Of a stretch of 64,000 nucleotides of DNA, positions 1-11,109 are shown piece after piece. Under the pieces are notes generated by a model. The model did not search any database, had not been told where the DNA came from, and was given only the letters and a program-made list of their open reading frames with translations. A program made the position numbers and the translations under genes. Source of the stretch: Zarea fungicola. Taxonomy: Eukaryota > Ascomycota > Sordariomycetes > Hypocreales > Cordycipitaceae. Within the stretch, counting starts at the first letter, position 1. Every line of letters starts with the position of its first letter. The stretch lies in contig FWCC01000219.1 in the NCBI GenBank assembly GCA_900169235.1, positions 62,001 to 126,000 on the forward strand, given 5' to 3'.

Positions 1-1134
1 TTTTGGCTCTCTGGTGGCAAGGTCATCCTTCTCTTCATTCTATTTGCCTTTACCTTCATCACCATGGTCGGCGGTAACCCCCAGCACCACGCTTACGGCT
101 TCACCAATTGGAAACACATCGCCTTTCAAACTTATCGCTCCGTTGGCGCCAAAGGCCGCTTCGAAGGCTTTCTCGGCGCCCTCTGGAGTGCTGGTTTTGC
201 CGTCGTCGGCCCCGAGTACATATCCATGGTTTCCGCCGAAGCCAAGCGCCCTCGCATCTACATCAAGACTGCTTTCAAAACCATTTACTGGCGCTTCGGT
301 CTCTTCTTTTTTGGCAGCGCTCTGGCTGTCGGCATCATTTTGGCCTGCGACAACCAACAACTCGTCGATATCAACCTCGGCACCGGCGGCAGTGCGGGTG
401 CTGCCGCCTCCCCTTACGTCATTGCCATGAAAAATATGGGCGTCGACGTTCTCCCGCACATTGTCAACGCTCTCATGCTCACCTCCATCTTTTCTGCCGG
501 CAATACCTACACCTACTGCGCTACTCGCTCCTTATACGGTCTCGCGCTCGAGGGCCGCGCCCCTCGCTTCCTGCGCAAGTGCAACAGCCGCGGTGTCCCC
601 ATTTACTGCTTCCTAGTCGTCATGTGCTTCCCGTTTCTCTCCTTCCTCCAGGTCGGAAAGGGGTCGGCCGTTGTTGTCACCTGGTTCGTCGACCTTATCA
701 CCGCCGGCGGCATCATTGACTACATTGTCATGTCCATCACCTTCATCTTCTACCATCGCGCATGCAAGGCACAGGGTGTCGACCGCAGAACCCTCCCCTA
801 CTACGGTCGCTTCCAGCCGTATGGTGCCTATATTGCCATTTTTATTCAGGTCCTCATGACCCTATTTTACGGCTACACTGCCTTTGCTCCCACCACTGCT
901 GAAAGCTTCTTTAAGAACTACACCATGCAGTGTCTGGCTCCCATCCTCTACTTTGGTTGGAAGATTGTCCACAAGACCAAGCTCAAGGACCCCAAGGAGG
1001 TTGATCTCGTCTGGGAGCGTCCCACCATCGATGCGTACGAGGCGAGCTTCACTGACCCCCCTGTGGGCTTCTGGCGCGAGATGCTTGCTCTCGTCGGTTA
1101 TAAGAAGAGACGTGTTCAAGCAATTGAAGGCTAG
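1..1134 (+). CDS. Amino acid permease, 5'-truncated by window edge
   Basis: The frame is open from base 1 to a TAG at 1132-1134 and gives the last 377 residues of an APC-superfamily (YAT-type) amino acid transporter of the plasma membrane. Several long hydrophobic segments alternate with short loops. The segment PEYISMVSAEAKRPR matches the conserved loop of fungal amino acid permeases (G/E-rich, then N/R-P-R before the next helix). The C-terminal tail is polar and carries the usual VDLVWERPTIDAYEA-type sequence followed by a basic end. The N-terminal helices lie outside the window, so the true start cannot be seen. No intron is needed in the visible part. The substrate cannot be told from this fragment; general and dicarboxylic amino acid permeases share these features. 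Confidence 0.9.
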   Translation, partial: FWLSGGKVILLFILFAFTFITMVGGNPQHHAYGFTNWKHIAFQTYRSVGAKGRFEGFLGALWSAGFAVVGPEYISMVSAEAKRPRIYIKTAFKTIYWRFGLFFFGSALAVGIILACDNQQLVDINLGTGGSAGAAASPYVIAMKNMGVDVLPHIVNALMLTSIFSAGNTYTYCATRSLYGLALEGRAPRFLRKCNSRGVPIYCFLVVMCFPFLSFLQVGKGSAVVVTWFVDLITAGGIIDYIVMSITFIFYHRACKAQGVDRRTLPYYGRFQPYGAYIAIFIQVLMTLFYGYTAFAPTTAESFFKNYTMQCLAPILYFGWKIVHKTKLKDPKEVDLVWERPTIDAYEASFTDPPVGFWREMLALVGYKKRRVQAIEG

Positions 1135-2125
1135 ATTGCCTCATCATTGAAGATGAATAAATGGTGGCATTGTTTTGGACAAATGTGCAATTACATATAT
1201 CCGATATGTCTCCTTTTGAACACTTTTCTGTTTCTGCAAAAAGTATGAAAAACAAAACATGTCCCGACGTGTAAAGGTACCAGCGCCAACCATCTGGCAG
1301 AGGAGAAAATAACGGGAGCACATTGGGGGAAGCACGAGTTCCTACCAGGATTTCGGGGGACTTTCTTTTTTTACTTGTTAACTACTATACCCAAGGATAT
1401 ATATGACCAATGAGATTGATTACGATTTTTCATAAAATCTTGCTCCTCCATTTTAACGTGATCTATGATTAAACCATTAATAATAGTTCATAACGTATTT
1501 CTTTACAGAATGGATACACAGTATCAAACTCAATGATTGGCTTGTAGTTTTTGAAATCCATTTCCGAAGACTGCATTGCAAAGACACAGAGACAGAATGG
1601 ATTACTATTAATAGCGCTTGTTAAAAAGATTTCCTCTATTTCAGAATATATATGTCTATCTTTTTTTTGTTTCTCTTTTCCCTCTACCTCCGTTAACAGT
1701 CCACAAAAAGATGGAAAAGCTTTGGGCTAATTTAATTGTAATTATCTAAAAGGGTCCTCCAACCCCATTGCGCAACTACTCTTGTAGCCTTCATGTCAAG
1801 CCAAACCAAACCGTCGGGACCGATTGAAAAAAAAAGAAGAAAAAAACTAAAGAAAGATTTCCTTCCGTTCCAAAAAAAAGACAGCAGCCCTCATAAAAGG
1901 CTTTTTCCCCTTTTTCGCCATTCCATTGCGTCGTAGCTCTATCGATCTAGCCTGTGTTGGTATGCAAACAAACCATGACCATCAAATCATTGCAACTTTT
2001 CTTTACCATATCCCGCGTGAATTAAAAAAACCAACTGACAAAAGAAATAAAGTAAAGGTTATATAAGGACGTATGTGCTGAAAAGGACATGATGAAAAGG
2101 GACAAGAACAGTCTCTGCGAGCTGT
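1135..2125. other. Intergenic spacer, convergent 3' ends
   Basis: AT-rich spacer between the permease stop and the elongation factor 3 stop on the other strand. An AATAAA lies at 1156-1161, just past the permease stop, and could serve in 3'-end formation. No credible coding frame was seen. Confidence 0.6.
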
Positions 2126-5100
2126 TTACTCGTCCTCGTCAGAGAAGACCTCCTCACCACGCTTGCGGCGAGCCATACGATCCTTCTTCTTCTTGCGAGC
2201 CTCGGAAGAAGTCAGCTTGGCCTTCTTCTTGGTGCTAACAATCTTGTTGCCCATGGCATCAAACTTTTCCTCCTCCTCGTCGTCACCGGCCTTGAGACGG
2301 GGACCGGCACCTTGGCCCTGAACCCAGTTGTGGCCAGAGGGCGTCATCTTGCCGTCCATGACAGCCCAGACTTCCTCAGTCAAGTCCTTGGTGAACTCGG
2401 CAGAGTGAGTAATGATGATGACACCACCCTCGAACTTCTTGAGGGCCTTGGAGAGCGCACCAAGAGAGTCACGGTCGAGATAGTTGGTAGGCTCGTCAAG
2501 GACGATCAAGTGAGGACGCTGCCAAGAGCAAGCAGCGAGGACAGTCTTGACACGCTGGCCACCAGAGAGACCGCGCATGCGTGAGTGGGAAACAAGCTCA
2601 GCATCGAGACCGAAGTTGGCGCAGTGCGACTCAATCTCCTTGCGGACCAGAGGACGGAACTGACCAGAGGCGAGAGCCTCCTTCATGTCGACATCAGCAA
2701 CCATCTTCTGGTGAGAGGCTAGAAGCTCGTTACGGGGCAACCAAGCGTTGTCGGCAGTCATCATGGGAATCCAGCGCTCGTTCTTCATGCCAATGTTCTC
2801 ACCAAGGGCGAAAGAGCACTCGTACTCGTAGGAGTTCTTGAACTTTCTACGGCTGTTGATGCCAATGACACGACGCTGAGTGCCTTCAACACGGAAGACC
2901 TTGTCCATAGCCTTCTCGTCATCCTCAGTGATGACCTTGTTGGCACGGTCCATAGTCTCACGATCCTCACCAGTCTGGAAACGCCACTGGATGTACTCGG
3001 AAGGAGTCTTGTCCAGGTGGTGATCGATATGGGCGAAAGCGTGCTGCTTAATGTAGGCAATACGGATGTTCTCGTGCTGGTAAATCTCACCCTGAGTAGG
3101 GATAAGCTCACCGGTAAGAACGTTGATCAGGGTAGACTTGCCAGCACCGTTGGGACCAATGACGGCAATACGAGAGCCGAGAGAGCACTGGAAAGTAATG
3201 TCCTGGATCTGGGGCTTGGTGGTACCAGGGTACTGGAAAGTCATCTTGGTAGCACGGAGAATGGCCTTGGCCTTGGTCTTGACACCCTCAAGGAAACCAG
3301 GCTCAGGGAAGGTGAACTCCATCTCGGAGGCACCGAGCTCATAGTAGGACTTGGCAGAGGGAACACGCTTGACGAACTCCTTCAGGTTGCCTCTGTAGCG
3401 CTTGAGCTTGAAGCGCTCGTAGTGGACAATGTGCTGGCAGACGTTGTCAAGGAAGCTAGAGTCGTGGGAAACGATAATGGAGGTGCAAGGGGAGTTGATG
3501 AGGTACTCCTCGAGCCACTTAACGTTCTTGACATCCAAATGGTTGGTAGGTTCGTCAAGAAGCAGGATATCGGGGGCCTCAAAGACGGCACGGCACAAAG
3601 CAAGCTTCATCTTCCAACCACCAGAGAGGGCAGAGATCTCACCGCGAATCATCATCTCAGTGAAACCGAACTCGTTAAGAGTAGTCTCGACTTCAGTCTG
3701 GGCCTTGTCAACACCAGCTTCGCTGAGCTTCTTCATGGTCCAGTCAATGGTGGTCATTTCAGTATCCTCAGAGTCAAGGTCGTGCTCGACGAAGACAGTC
3801 TTGACTTCGCTCTGCTTGGGGAAACCCTCGACCTGCTCGTTGTTGATGGCACGCATAAGAGTGGACTTTCCGGAACCGTTGGGACCACAGAGACCGTAGC
3901 GCTGACCACGCTTGAGGCGGAGATGGGTCTGGTTAAGGAGAATCTTGGCACCGTAGGCGAGAGAGAAGGTGCAGTTGCAGAGATCCTCACCCTCCTCCTC
4001 ATCGGCCTCAGCCTCGTCCTCGGCGGCGGCGTCGGGAGCAGCCTTCTTGCGGATGGTGTCAACAAGAGCCTCGGCGTTATCGATTCCAGTGATGACGGCA
4101 ACGTAGGGCTTGAGGTTATCAACCCAGATGCTGAGCTCGAACTCCTTCTCGTCGACGAGCTGGCCGGCAATGGCGGCAATGTACTGGGCAACTGGGCCCA
4201 TCTTCTCAAGATAGTTGGCATACTTGGGAGCGAAGATAGCCTCGACCTTGGGGACGACGACGTTCATGGCACCATCATTCTTGGCCTCAGGAATGACACC
4301 ATTCTGGATGTTGCCGACACGGGTAAGGGTGTCAAGGGCCTGCTTGGTCTTCTCACGGGCCTCGGGGTCAGCGAGGTTGTCGTAGTTCTTCTGGAGACCC
4401 GGCATCATCTTGGGCAGGAAAGGAGCGACGATGTTGGGGTCGTCGACGAGCTTGCACATGTTGTCAACAATGACAGCGGATTTACGCTTGATAGCAGTCT
4501 CACGCTCAGCAAGACCACGGTCAAGGAGGGGAACCATGAGGGCAAGAGTAGGCTCCTGGACCTCGGTGACGAAGGTAGTGGCACCGAGCAAGTGAACCGT
4601 CTCGGGGACGTTCTCAGGCTTGGCGATACACTTGATAAGCTCGGGGATGAAGCGCTCGATATCCCTGTTGACAATGAGCTGGCAGAGCTTCTCCATGGTC
4701 TGGTAGGCGCGGTCCTTGACCTCCTTCTTGGTGTCCCACATGGCCTCGGAGATGACGGGAATGAGCTCAGGGACGCGGACAGCGAGCTGAGCGGGAGAGG
4801 CCTTGACGAGAGCATCAATGAAGTCAAGAGCAGTCATCTTCTCAGCCCACTTCTGGGCATTGCGGACGGACTCCATGATGGCAGGGAGGGCAGCCTTGAC
4901 AGCGTTGGCGTTGATGGCACCAGCGATGGCGAGGACAGCCGCATTGGCGGCGTTCTTGACAGCAGGAGTCTTGTCACCGACAGCAGCGAGGAGGGTAGGG
5001 AGGAGAACAACGAGGTAAGGCTCGACGTGAGCAGAAACCTCGGAGTGAGAGGCAATGGCCTCGATAGCAATGGCGGCCTTCTCACGGGCAGCAGCATCCT

Positions 5101-5589
5101 TCTTGCTGGTGAGGCTCTTGGTGAGGTCGTCAATGATCCTGCAATGCGGCGATTAGCGATTTGCACAACGGCCCGCAAATAAGAAATATTTGTGTCTTGT
5201 CCCTTCTGGCTGGTTGGGCGCAGGCGGGCGAGGCATTTCCAGGGCACATTTGTTAAGCTCCCGGCCGCTAGTTTCAGCGCAGCTGTGGCGGGGTTGCTAG
5301 GACAAGTGGCCACTGTGGGCAGGGAAAAATTTTGTGCCCGCAGTAGGACGTGGCGGGGCAATGAGCAGCAAGCAGCCTTGCCCGCCACAGCCAGCAACAG
5401 TAGAACATGGGAAACAAAAATCAATGAATAAAGTACTCACTTGGTAGGGACAGCCTGATCCTCAATGCGACCGTTGATGAAGGAGGCAAGCTCGGAAGAA
5501 GACTGCTTGATCTCGGCCGACTCCTTGGAGACGGTGAGCTTCTGGAAGAGCTCGTCGAGCACCTTGACGGACTGAGCGTTCTCAGACAT
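2126..5589 (-). CDS. YEF3: Translation elongation factor 3 (eEF3 ATPase)
   Basis: Exons 5589-5441 and 5138-2126 (minus) join across a 302-bp GTGAGT...GCAG intron to give 1053 residues, the usual eEF3 length. eEF3 is a fungal ribosome-bound ABC-F ATPase that helps release deacylated tRNA from the E site. The N-terminal third consists of HEAT-like helices. Two ABC cassettes follow: Walker [10 protein letters not shown] near residue 467 with LSGGWKMK and [11 protein letters not shown], and Walker [10 protein letters not shown] near residue 712 with LSGGQRVK and [10 protein letters not shown]. The stretch between the second Walker A and its signature is long, as expected for the chromodomain-like insertion. 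The C-terminus is lysine-rich and ends in an acidic FSDEDE. Codon use is strongly biased to C-ending codons, as in highly expressed genes. The start ATG is followed by [14 protein letters not shown], as in fungal eEF3. Confidence 0.97.
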
Positions 5590-7847
5590 GATTGTGGTTT
5601 TCGGAATTAAGATTGAAGGGGTTTTTCGAGTCTGGAGGGACCGAGGGTATAATAAGAACTCGAGAGTCTATAATGTCGACAAAAGTCGGTCTATTCGAAG
5701 CCCACAGAAACGATGGAGGGGTCGTTCTGCTCTATAGCGGCTTTGCGTTGTTGGAAAGGACAGGATCCTTGAAACAACGACAGAAGATGATTCAAAAAAA
5801 AAGTACTGCTGGAGGACAGTACCTGGGTTCGTCTGGAGGATGACGACCAAAAATAAAAGAAAGAGGATATGGAGGTGGAGGAGGGAAGCTGTGGATGGAG
5901 AGAGGGATGGTGGGCAAGTTTTATGTACTGAGTTGGGCCAGTCCACAACTTTTTTTTTTGCTGGGCGCGAGGCAGGGAGGGGTGGTGGGTGTGTCTAGGC
6001 CAGAGTGTGAGCCTGTGGCACACTAGAAGCCGAGCCTGCAAAACTTTTTTTTTCTGTTTGGCCACCAGTTAACTTTGCCCCTCCGATTGGCAGAGGCTTC
6101 TTATCGATGCTAATCATGTATCACGCTAAGCCTAAAGGGGATCGGCCAAGGGCGGTGAGTGGTTTTGATTGCCACTGGGCTCGGGCGAACCAGGCACAAG
6201 AGATTTCAGATGCTTGTACGCCGGCAGGTCAGCGCAGGGAGGTTTATTGTTTTCTTTCTTGCTGTTGGCCCTAAGCGTACTTGGGTAGAATCTTGTGGGA
6301 GATCGTGGGGAAGTTTGATATTACTCCGTACTAATCCATCCGGGTTTATATGGCTTTGCATGAGGAGCCGGGCAGGTATTATTGTGCTGAGCCTTCTATA
6401 GGGTAAAATGCAGTCGCCTGTCTCTTGGTTAAAAGGCGTTGATTATTTACACTTCTTCTACCGCGCGAGATTTTTGATATGATGCGCCCAGCTACCGTCA
6501 ATTGGGGAGAAGAAGACAAAAATTCTTCAAATCTATGTAGCTTTCACATAACACATGAAATGTGATGCCAATCATGTACGATTGTTTGCCTGTTTCTTTT
6601 TCGATTTTCTTTGTCCAGTGGAGGCTGAGGAAACACTATGCTGCTTGTAACCGAATAAACAAGTGAGGAAGGGTACAATTCTTTGAAATTCTCACTCAAC
6701 CTTCCCTTGAGGCTAGAACATGTATGTTGGTATTTAACTTTCTGAAGCCTATGTAACTTTGCCGATACACTCGGACCGCCCGATTTTTTGCCAACGCAAC
6801 CAACTAGTTACCAGTATACTTTTTATCCCTATCATCCGTTTCTGCCACCGTGCGGCGGCAACAGCCATCAACCACCTTAAAGGTTTATAGTGGGGCTGCC
6901 ACACCTTGCCGTTCTGCACCACCATTCCGAGTCAGCCTCTCACGCACGTTTCACCGCAAGTCAGGCAGCTTATTATTATGGCTGTGAATAACCAGCCTGT
7001 ACCAAGAGTAGGTGCCCAGATGTGTACGTTCTGTGCAATATGTGAGGACTGACAGGTAGTACTGCCCCTAGTCTCGTTACGCTCTTAATCAATGCTACCG
7101 AGAATGATTTGCCTGTAGAGCACTCTGTCGACATTGCCGTGCAACGGACGATTAAGTAACGCGACCGAGCTCCAGTACGTAGGTGGCACAGTACCTGGAG
7201 TTAACTCATGGTGCTGAGATGGGCTCTAACTACCCACACATGTTCGCTGACTGCCGCTGGCATTTATTGTTCGTGTTCAGCCACGGTACATGGCATGCCC
7301 AAACAGGATGGCTAATGTCACATATTTTCATCATTTATTCACAATCGCCCTTGTAAAGAATACTTAATTAAAGAAACCAACTTCAATCATTCCTCATACC
7401 CCGTCAAGTTTTCTAGCATCTTGTAACAAAATGTGTATTCAATTATCCGATAATCCTCCGCAGCCACCTGCCAAGCCTCATCACGCACATACCTGTTACC
7501 ACTGAGGCTGAGTCGTCATTCGCATGTGTCTGCCCAGCATCAGCACTTCTCTGCTTTCTGCAATTTCCTCTTGTGTACTTATCACCCTAGATGTTTGATC
7601 ATTCTTCTCACCGTTCGACAGCTATATACCCAATCACTTGCTCATCTACTCCAAGTATCTCTATTCGGCTTTAGGCTCATCCAATTCCTAATCCTGTCCC
7701 GATGCTTTAATTAGCCGGCTCGACACTCCCCCGCGACACTCGATCCACGCCCGACACGACTCGGCCCACCTCGCCGTCTCACCATCGGCCGAAGACTCGA
7801 GCTGTCTACCTACATAAAACTACAGTATAATCGCTGCGTCGTGGACC
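5590..7847. other. Large divergent promoter region (eEF3 / kinase)
   Basis: This 2.26-kb spacer separates two divergently transcribed genes. The part next to eEF3 carries T tracts at 5950-5959 and 6045-6053, which read as A tracts on the eEF3 strand and fit a strong housekeeping promoter. The remainder shows only short, low-quality frames. No gene is supported. Confidence 0.55.
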
Positions 7848-10799
7848 ATGGCTTCACACGGCCACCAGATGCCGCAGCGATATGCCCTCCCTCAACAAGG
7901 CTACGCAGCCCACCCTGGCGCTGCCGCGCTGCCTGGTCATGGCCATCGTCCCGGCACCGGCGCTCCTGCTGGCACCTTTGCTCCTGGCACCAAGATTCAA
8001 GTTGGTAGTCACCGCGTCGTGATACAAAAGTATCTCTCCGAAGGCGGCTTCGCACACGTCTACCTCGTCAAGCTGCCTGCCCCTGTTGACGGTACCGACC
8101 TCGCTGTCCTCAAGCGGGTTGCCGTCCCGGACAAGGAGAGCTTGAGAAGCATGCGCACCGAAGTCGAGACAATGAAGCGCCTCAAGGGCCACCGCCCCAT
8201 AGTCGCCTACATAGATTCGCATGCCTCCGAGTTGCACGGTGGCGGCTACGAAGTCTTTCTGCTCATGGAATACTGTGATGGCGGTGGACTTATTGATTTC
8301 ATGAACACCCGTCTGCAGCATCGCCTCACTGAACCCGAGATCATCGACATCTTTGCAGACATTGCCGAAGGCGTCGCTTGCATGCATTATCTTAAGCCTC
8401 CACTGCTGCATCGTGATATCAAGGTCGAAAACGTCCTCATTACGACTCGCTCCGGTGGACGCCGCTTTATGCTCTGCGATTTCGGCTCTGCTGCGCCCCC
8501 GAGCCCTGCACCCACATCTGTCGTGGAATGCCGACGGATGGATGAAGATGTTCAAAAGCATACGACCCTTCAGTATCGAAGTCCCGAAATGGTTGATGTG
8601 TACCGAAAACAGCCACTCAACGAAAAAGCCGACATTTGGGCCCTAGGTGTGTTTCTGTACAAGCTCTGTTATTATACGACTCCTTTTGAAGACCAAGGAC
8701 AGCTCGCCATTCTCAACGCAAGCTACAAGTTCCCGAGCCACCCGAGCTTTTCCGCTAAAATCAAGACACTGATCGGTATGCCTCGTCTCCACGGTTGTTT
8801 CTGCCCAGTACTAACGTTGGTAGCTTCCATGTTACGTGAGGATTTAAATTCGCGGCCAAATATCTATCAGGTTGTCGCTGAGGCCTGTTTAATGCAGAGA
8901 CGCAGAATTCCTATCCATGATGTAAGGATGCCAATCCATGCTGCGCGATATGTACTAACTTCGCAGATTTACTCTGGTCGCTCCAGCTCTCCGGCAAAGT
9001 CTCATCACGAAACACGAAAACCAGTAGTTGGCGTTTCGGTATCTGCGCCAGTCCAAAGTCAAGAAAAACTCCCAGACATTACCCCTATGCGACGTGGTAG
9101 GCCAACAGCATCGCCTGCCAATGGCCCTGCCAAACGAGTGACAGCGGGAGATCCCTTTGCGGCCTTGGACTCGGGACCAAGCAATACCACCAGGGCCACC
9201 GCATCAGATGACATCTCAGACCGATTTCCAAGCCTCAATGAGTTTTCGTTGCTGCATCATAAAGGAAGCAAGTTTGATTTCGATCCGAGAAGTCCTACCG
9301 GGCCAAAGCCTTCATTGGCTCCCAAAGCGAACATGGCTGACAAGATTGCGGACGCCGCATTTGCAGCATCACGACAAGCGGCTTCCAACCCTGGTCTACT
9401 GGAACGACCACATTCAGCGACCCCAGTAATGAGCCACAGATCGAATGAAGTGCCAGCTCCGTCTTCCATCGCTGCCAAACCGCCAATCGGCCAACCTGTC
9501 AATAGCCGCCCTGTATCCATCCAACAACTTCCAACCTCAGTCACACCATCGCGTTATGTATCGACTGGAACCATGACGTTTGATGCACAGAGGAACGAAA
9601 ATTCCACAGCCGTGATTAAGTCGTCTGAAAGTGCATTTCATAAGCCAATTGGAAGGTCAGCATCCGTTGTCGTTCGACCAACTGCACCCGCTGCTTCAGT
9701 GTCAAGTAAGCCGCCAATGCGCCCAGCTACGCCAGAGACACCTACATTCGACAATGTCAGGGGCTATTCAGAATTCAATGCCACTCGACACCGACCAATC
9801 AGCACCAATCTCGATACCCGACAGCAGTCTTTGCCATATCACTCCAAGGTGTCTACTTCCGCCATACGACCGCCATCGAGGGGCGAGTCTCTGCAACTGG
9901 AAGATCACAGTAACACAGCTAGGAACGCCAAACCATCTACCAATAACCTTCAAGCGACCAACGCCAACGCTAAACCAATCGACTCGTCGCGTGATGGCGC
10001 CTTTGGCAGCGCTTTTGATAAATTTGAAGAGAATGCCACGCCAAGCGAACAGAGCAAAATACCGGCACAGAGCCGGGTGGCGGTTAAGGAACCAGTCCCT
10101 GGTGCTGGAGTGGAGACGGGTGCTGAAGAGAGTGATGACGGTGACGCTGCAGGCCTGACACCGGAAATGCGACGGGAACGTGAACGACTCCAGCTGGAAG
10201 AGGAGGAGCAAAGAGTTGCGGCGGCGCAGTCCGAGTACCGGCAACGACTTGCCGGAGCTGTGCAGGGGAAGAAACCTGTGCCTGGACCTAAGCCCAATTC
10301 CATACAGAGTAGGGTGCAGGCATACATTAGTGACGAGCAGAGCAGTTCTGAGGTGAAGAGAACTGCGGAAGGCTATGGCAAATATGCTGATGCGGCGACT
10401 GCTGCCAGCAAAACCAAGCCGCCAATTAAACGGAAACCTGTGCTTCCAGGCGTTTCCCGCTCCAGCACGATGCCGCAATCTGCGAGTACGTTGGAAAAGC
10501 CAGAGACTGCTTCAACCGTAGGTGCATCGTCCCTTACAAGTTTGCAAAAACCCACACCTCGACCGCCGCCCAAGAAGCCAGAGTACCTCAACAGTATTCC
10601 TACCGGTGCAGATGTTGGGAGGTCTCTGTCGCCTGTGAAGAACAGAGCGCAAGAACAGACGGAGAAGCTGGTAGCAGAGTCTTTCCCGGGCCAGCCAGCA
10701 TTGGATTGGTCTTCCAAAGACAAGGAAGATTATCTAGACGACTTCTCCAAGCGATTCCCTAGCTTGAGTGCTATAGAGGGTGCCAGCACAGGAAAATGA
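7848..10799 (+). CDS. ark1: Ark/Prk-family serine/threonine kinase (actin/endocytosis)
   Basis: Exons 7848-8775, 8824-8921 and 8967-10799 give 952 residues. The two introns (48 and 45 bp) have GTATGC/GTAAGG donors, perfect TACTAAC branch sites and TAG/CAG acceptors. Both are multiples of three without a stop, so the unspliced frame also stays open. The kinase domain spans roughly residues 50-330, with ATP-binding Lys89 (AVLKRV), HRDIKVEN (Asp190), the DFGSA magnesium loop, and the family-typical PTSVVECRRMDED and HTTLQYRSPEMVDVYRKQP. Splicing restores KTLIASMLRED and IPIHDIYSGR, both characteristic of the Ark1/Prk1/Akl1 (NAK) family. The rest is a long Pro/Ser-rich disordered tail with FPSL motifs. 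Family members phosphorylate endocytic coat proteins at cortical actin patches. The exact orthologue is not settled. Confidence 0.93.
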   Translation: MASHGHQMPQRYALPQQGYAAHPGAAALPGHGHRPGTGAPAGTFAPGTKIQVGSHRVVIQKYLSEGGFAHVYLVKLPAPVDGTDLAVLKRVAVPDKESLRSMRTEVETMKRLKGHRPIVAYIDSHASELHGGGYEVFLLMEYCDGGGLIDFMNTRLQHRLTEPEIIDIFADIAEGVACMHYLKPPLLHRDIKVENVLITTRSGGRRFMLCDFGSAAPPSPAPTSVVECRRMDEDVQKHTTLQYRSPEMVDVYRKQPLNEKADIWALGVFLYKLCYYTTPFEDQGQLAILNASYKFPSHPSFSAKIKTLIGMPRLHGCFCPVLTLVASMLREDLNSRPNIYQVVAEACLMQRRRIPIHDVRMPIHAARYVLTSQIYSGRSSSPAKSHHETRKPVVGVSVSAPVQSQEKLPDITPMRRGRPTASPANGPAKRVTAGDPFAALDSGPSNTTRATASDDISDRFPSLNEFSLLHHKGSKFDFDPRSPTGPKPSLAPKANMADKIADAAFAASRQAASNPGLLERPHSATPVMSHRSNEVPAPSSIAAKPPIGQPVNSRPVSIQQLPTSVTPSRYVSTGTMTFDAQRNENSTAVIKSSESAFHKPIGRSASVVVRPTAPAASVSSKPPMRPATPETPTFDNVRGYSEFNATRHRPISTNLDTRQQSLPYHSKVSTSAIRPPSRGESLQLEDHSNTARNAKPSTNNLQATNANAKPIDSSRDGAFGSAFDKFEENATPSEQSKIPAQSRVAVKEPVPGAGVETGAEESDDGDAAGLTPEMRRERERLQLEEEEQRVAAAQSEYRQRLAGAVQGKKPVPGPKPNSIQSRVQAYISDEQSSSEVKRTAEGYGKYADAATAASKTKPPIKRKPVLPGVSRSSTMPQSASTLEKPETASTVGASSLTSLQKPTPRPPPKKPEYLNSIPTGADVGRSLSPVKNRAQEQTEKLVAESFPGQPALDWSSKDKEDYLDDFSKRFPSLSAIEGASTGK

Positions 10800-11109
10800 G
10801 CTCTCATGTAGCAGATCGCAGCGATTCTCACATATATGTAAACGCGTATATGACTGCATGAATACATGATCGCATATAATTTGATTTTATTGCATTATTA
10901 ATTGTCTTATACTGTAACTGAGGTTGATTTGCGCCATACAGCTGGGCTAGTAATAAATCGGCTTTTGGTGGAGACTTTGGCTACTGCCAGTTGCAGCTTA
11001 TCTTATCTTATCGGCGCCGTCTCCAAAACTTTTTTCCCCAAGGATCCAGACTTCTGCAGCATTTTCCTTTGCTCCGATCCATATCCATACAACACAAAAA
11101 CACAGAGCA
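10800..11109. other. Short intergenic spacer
   Basis: This 310-bp tandem spacer holds the kinase 3' end and the MAK11-like promoter. Nothing further was recognised. Confidence 0.5.

Noticed and set aside
3017..5182. 721-codon open frame antisense to elongation factor 3
   Set aside because: It mirrors the strongly biased codon use of the real gene and has no domain; a shadow frame.
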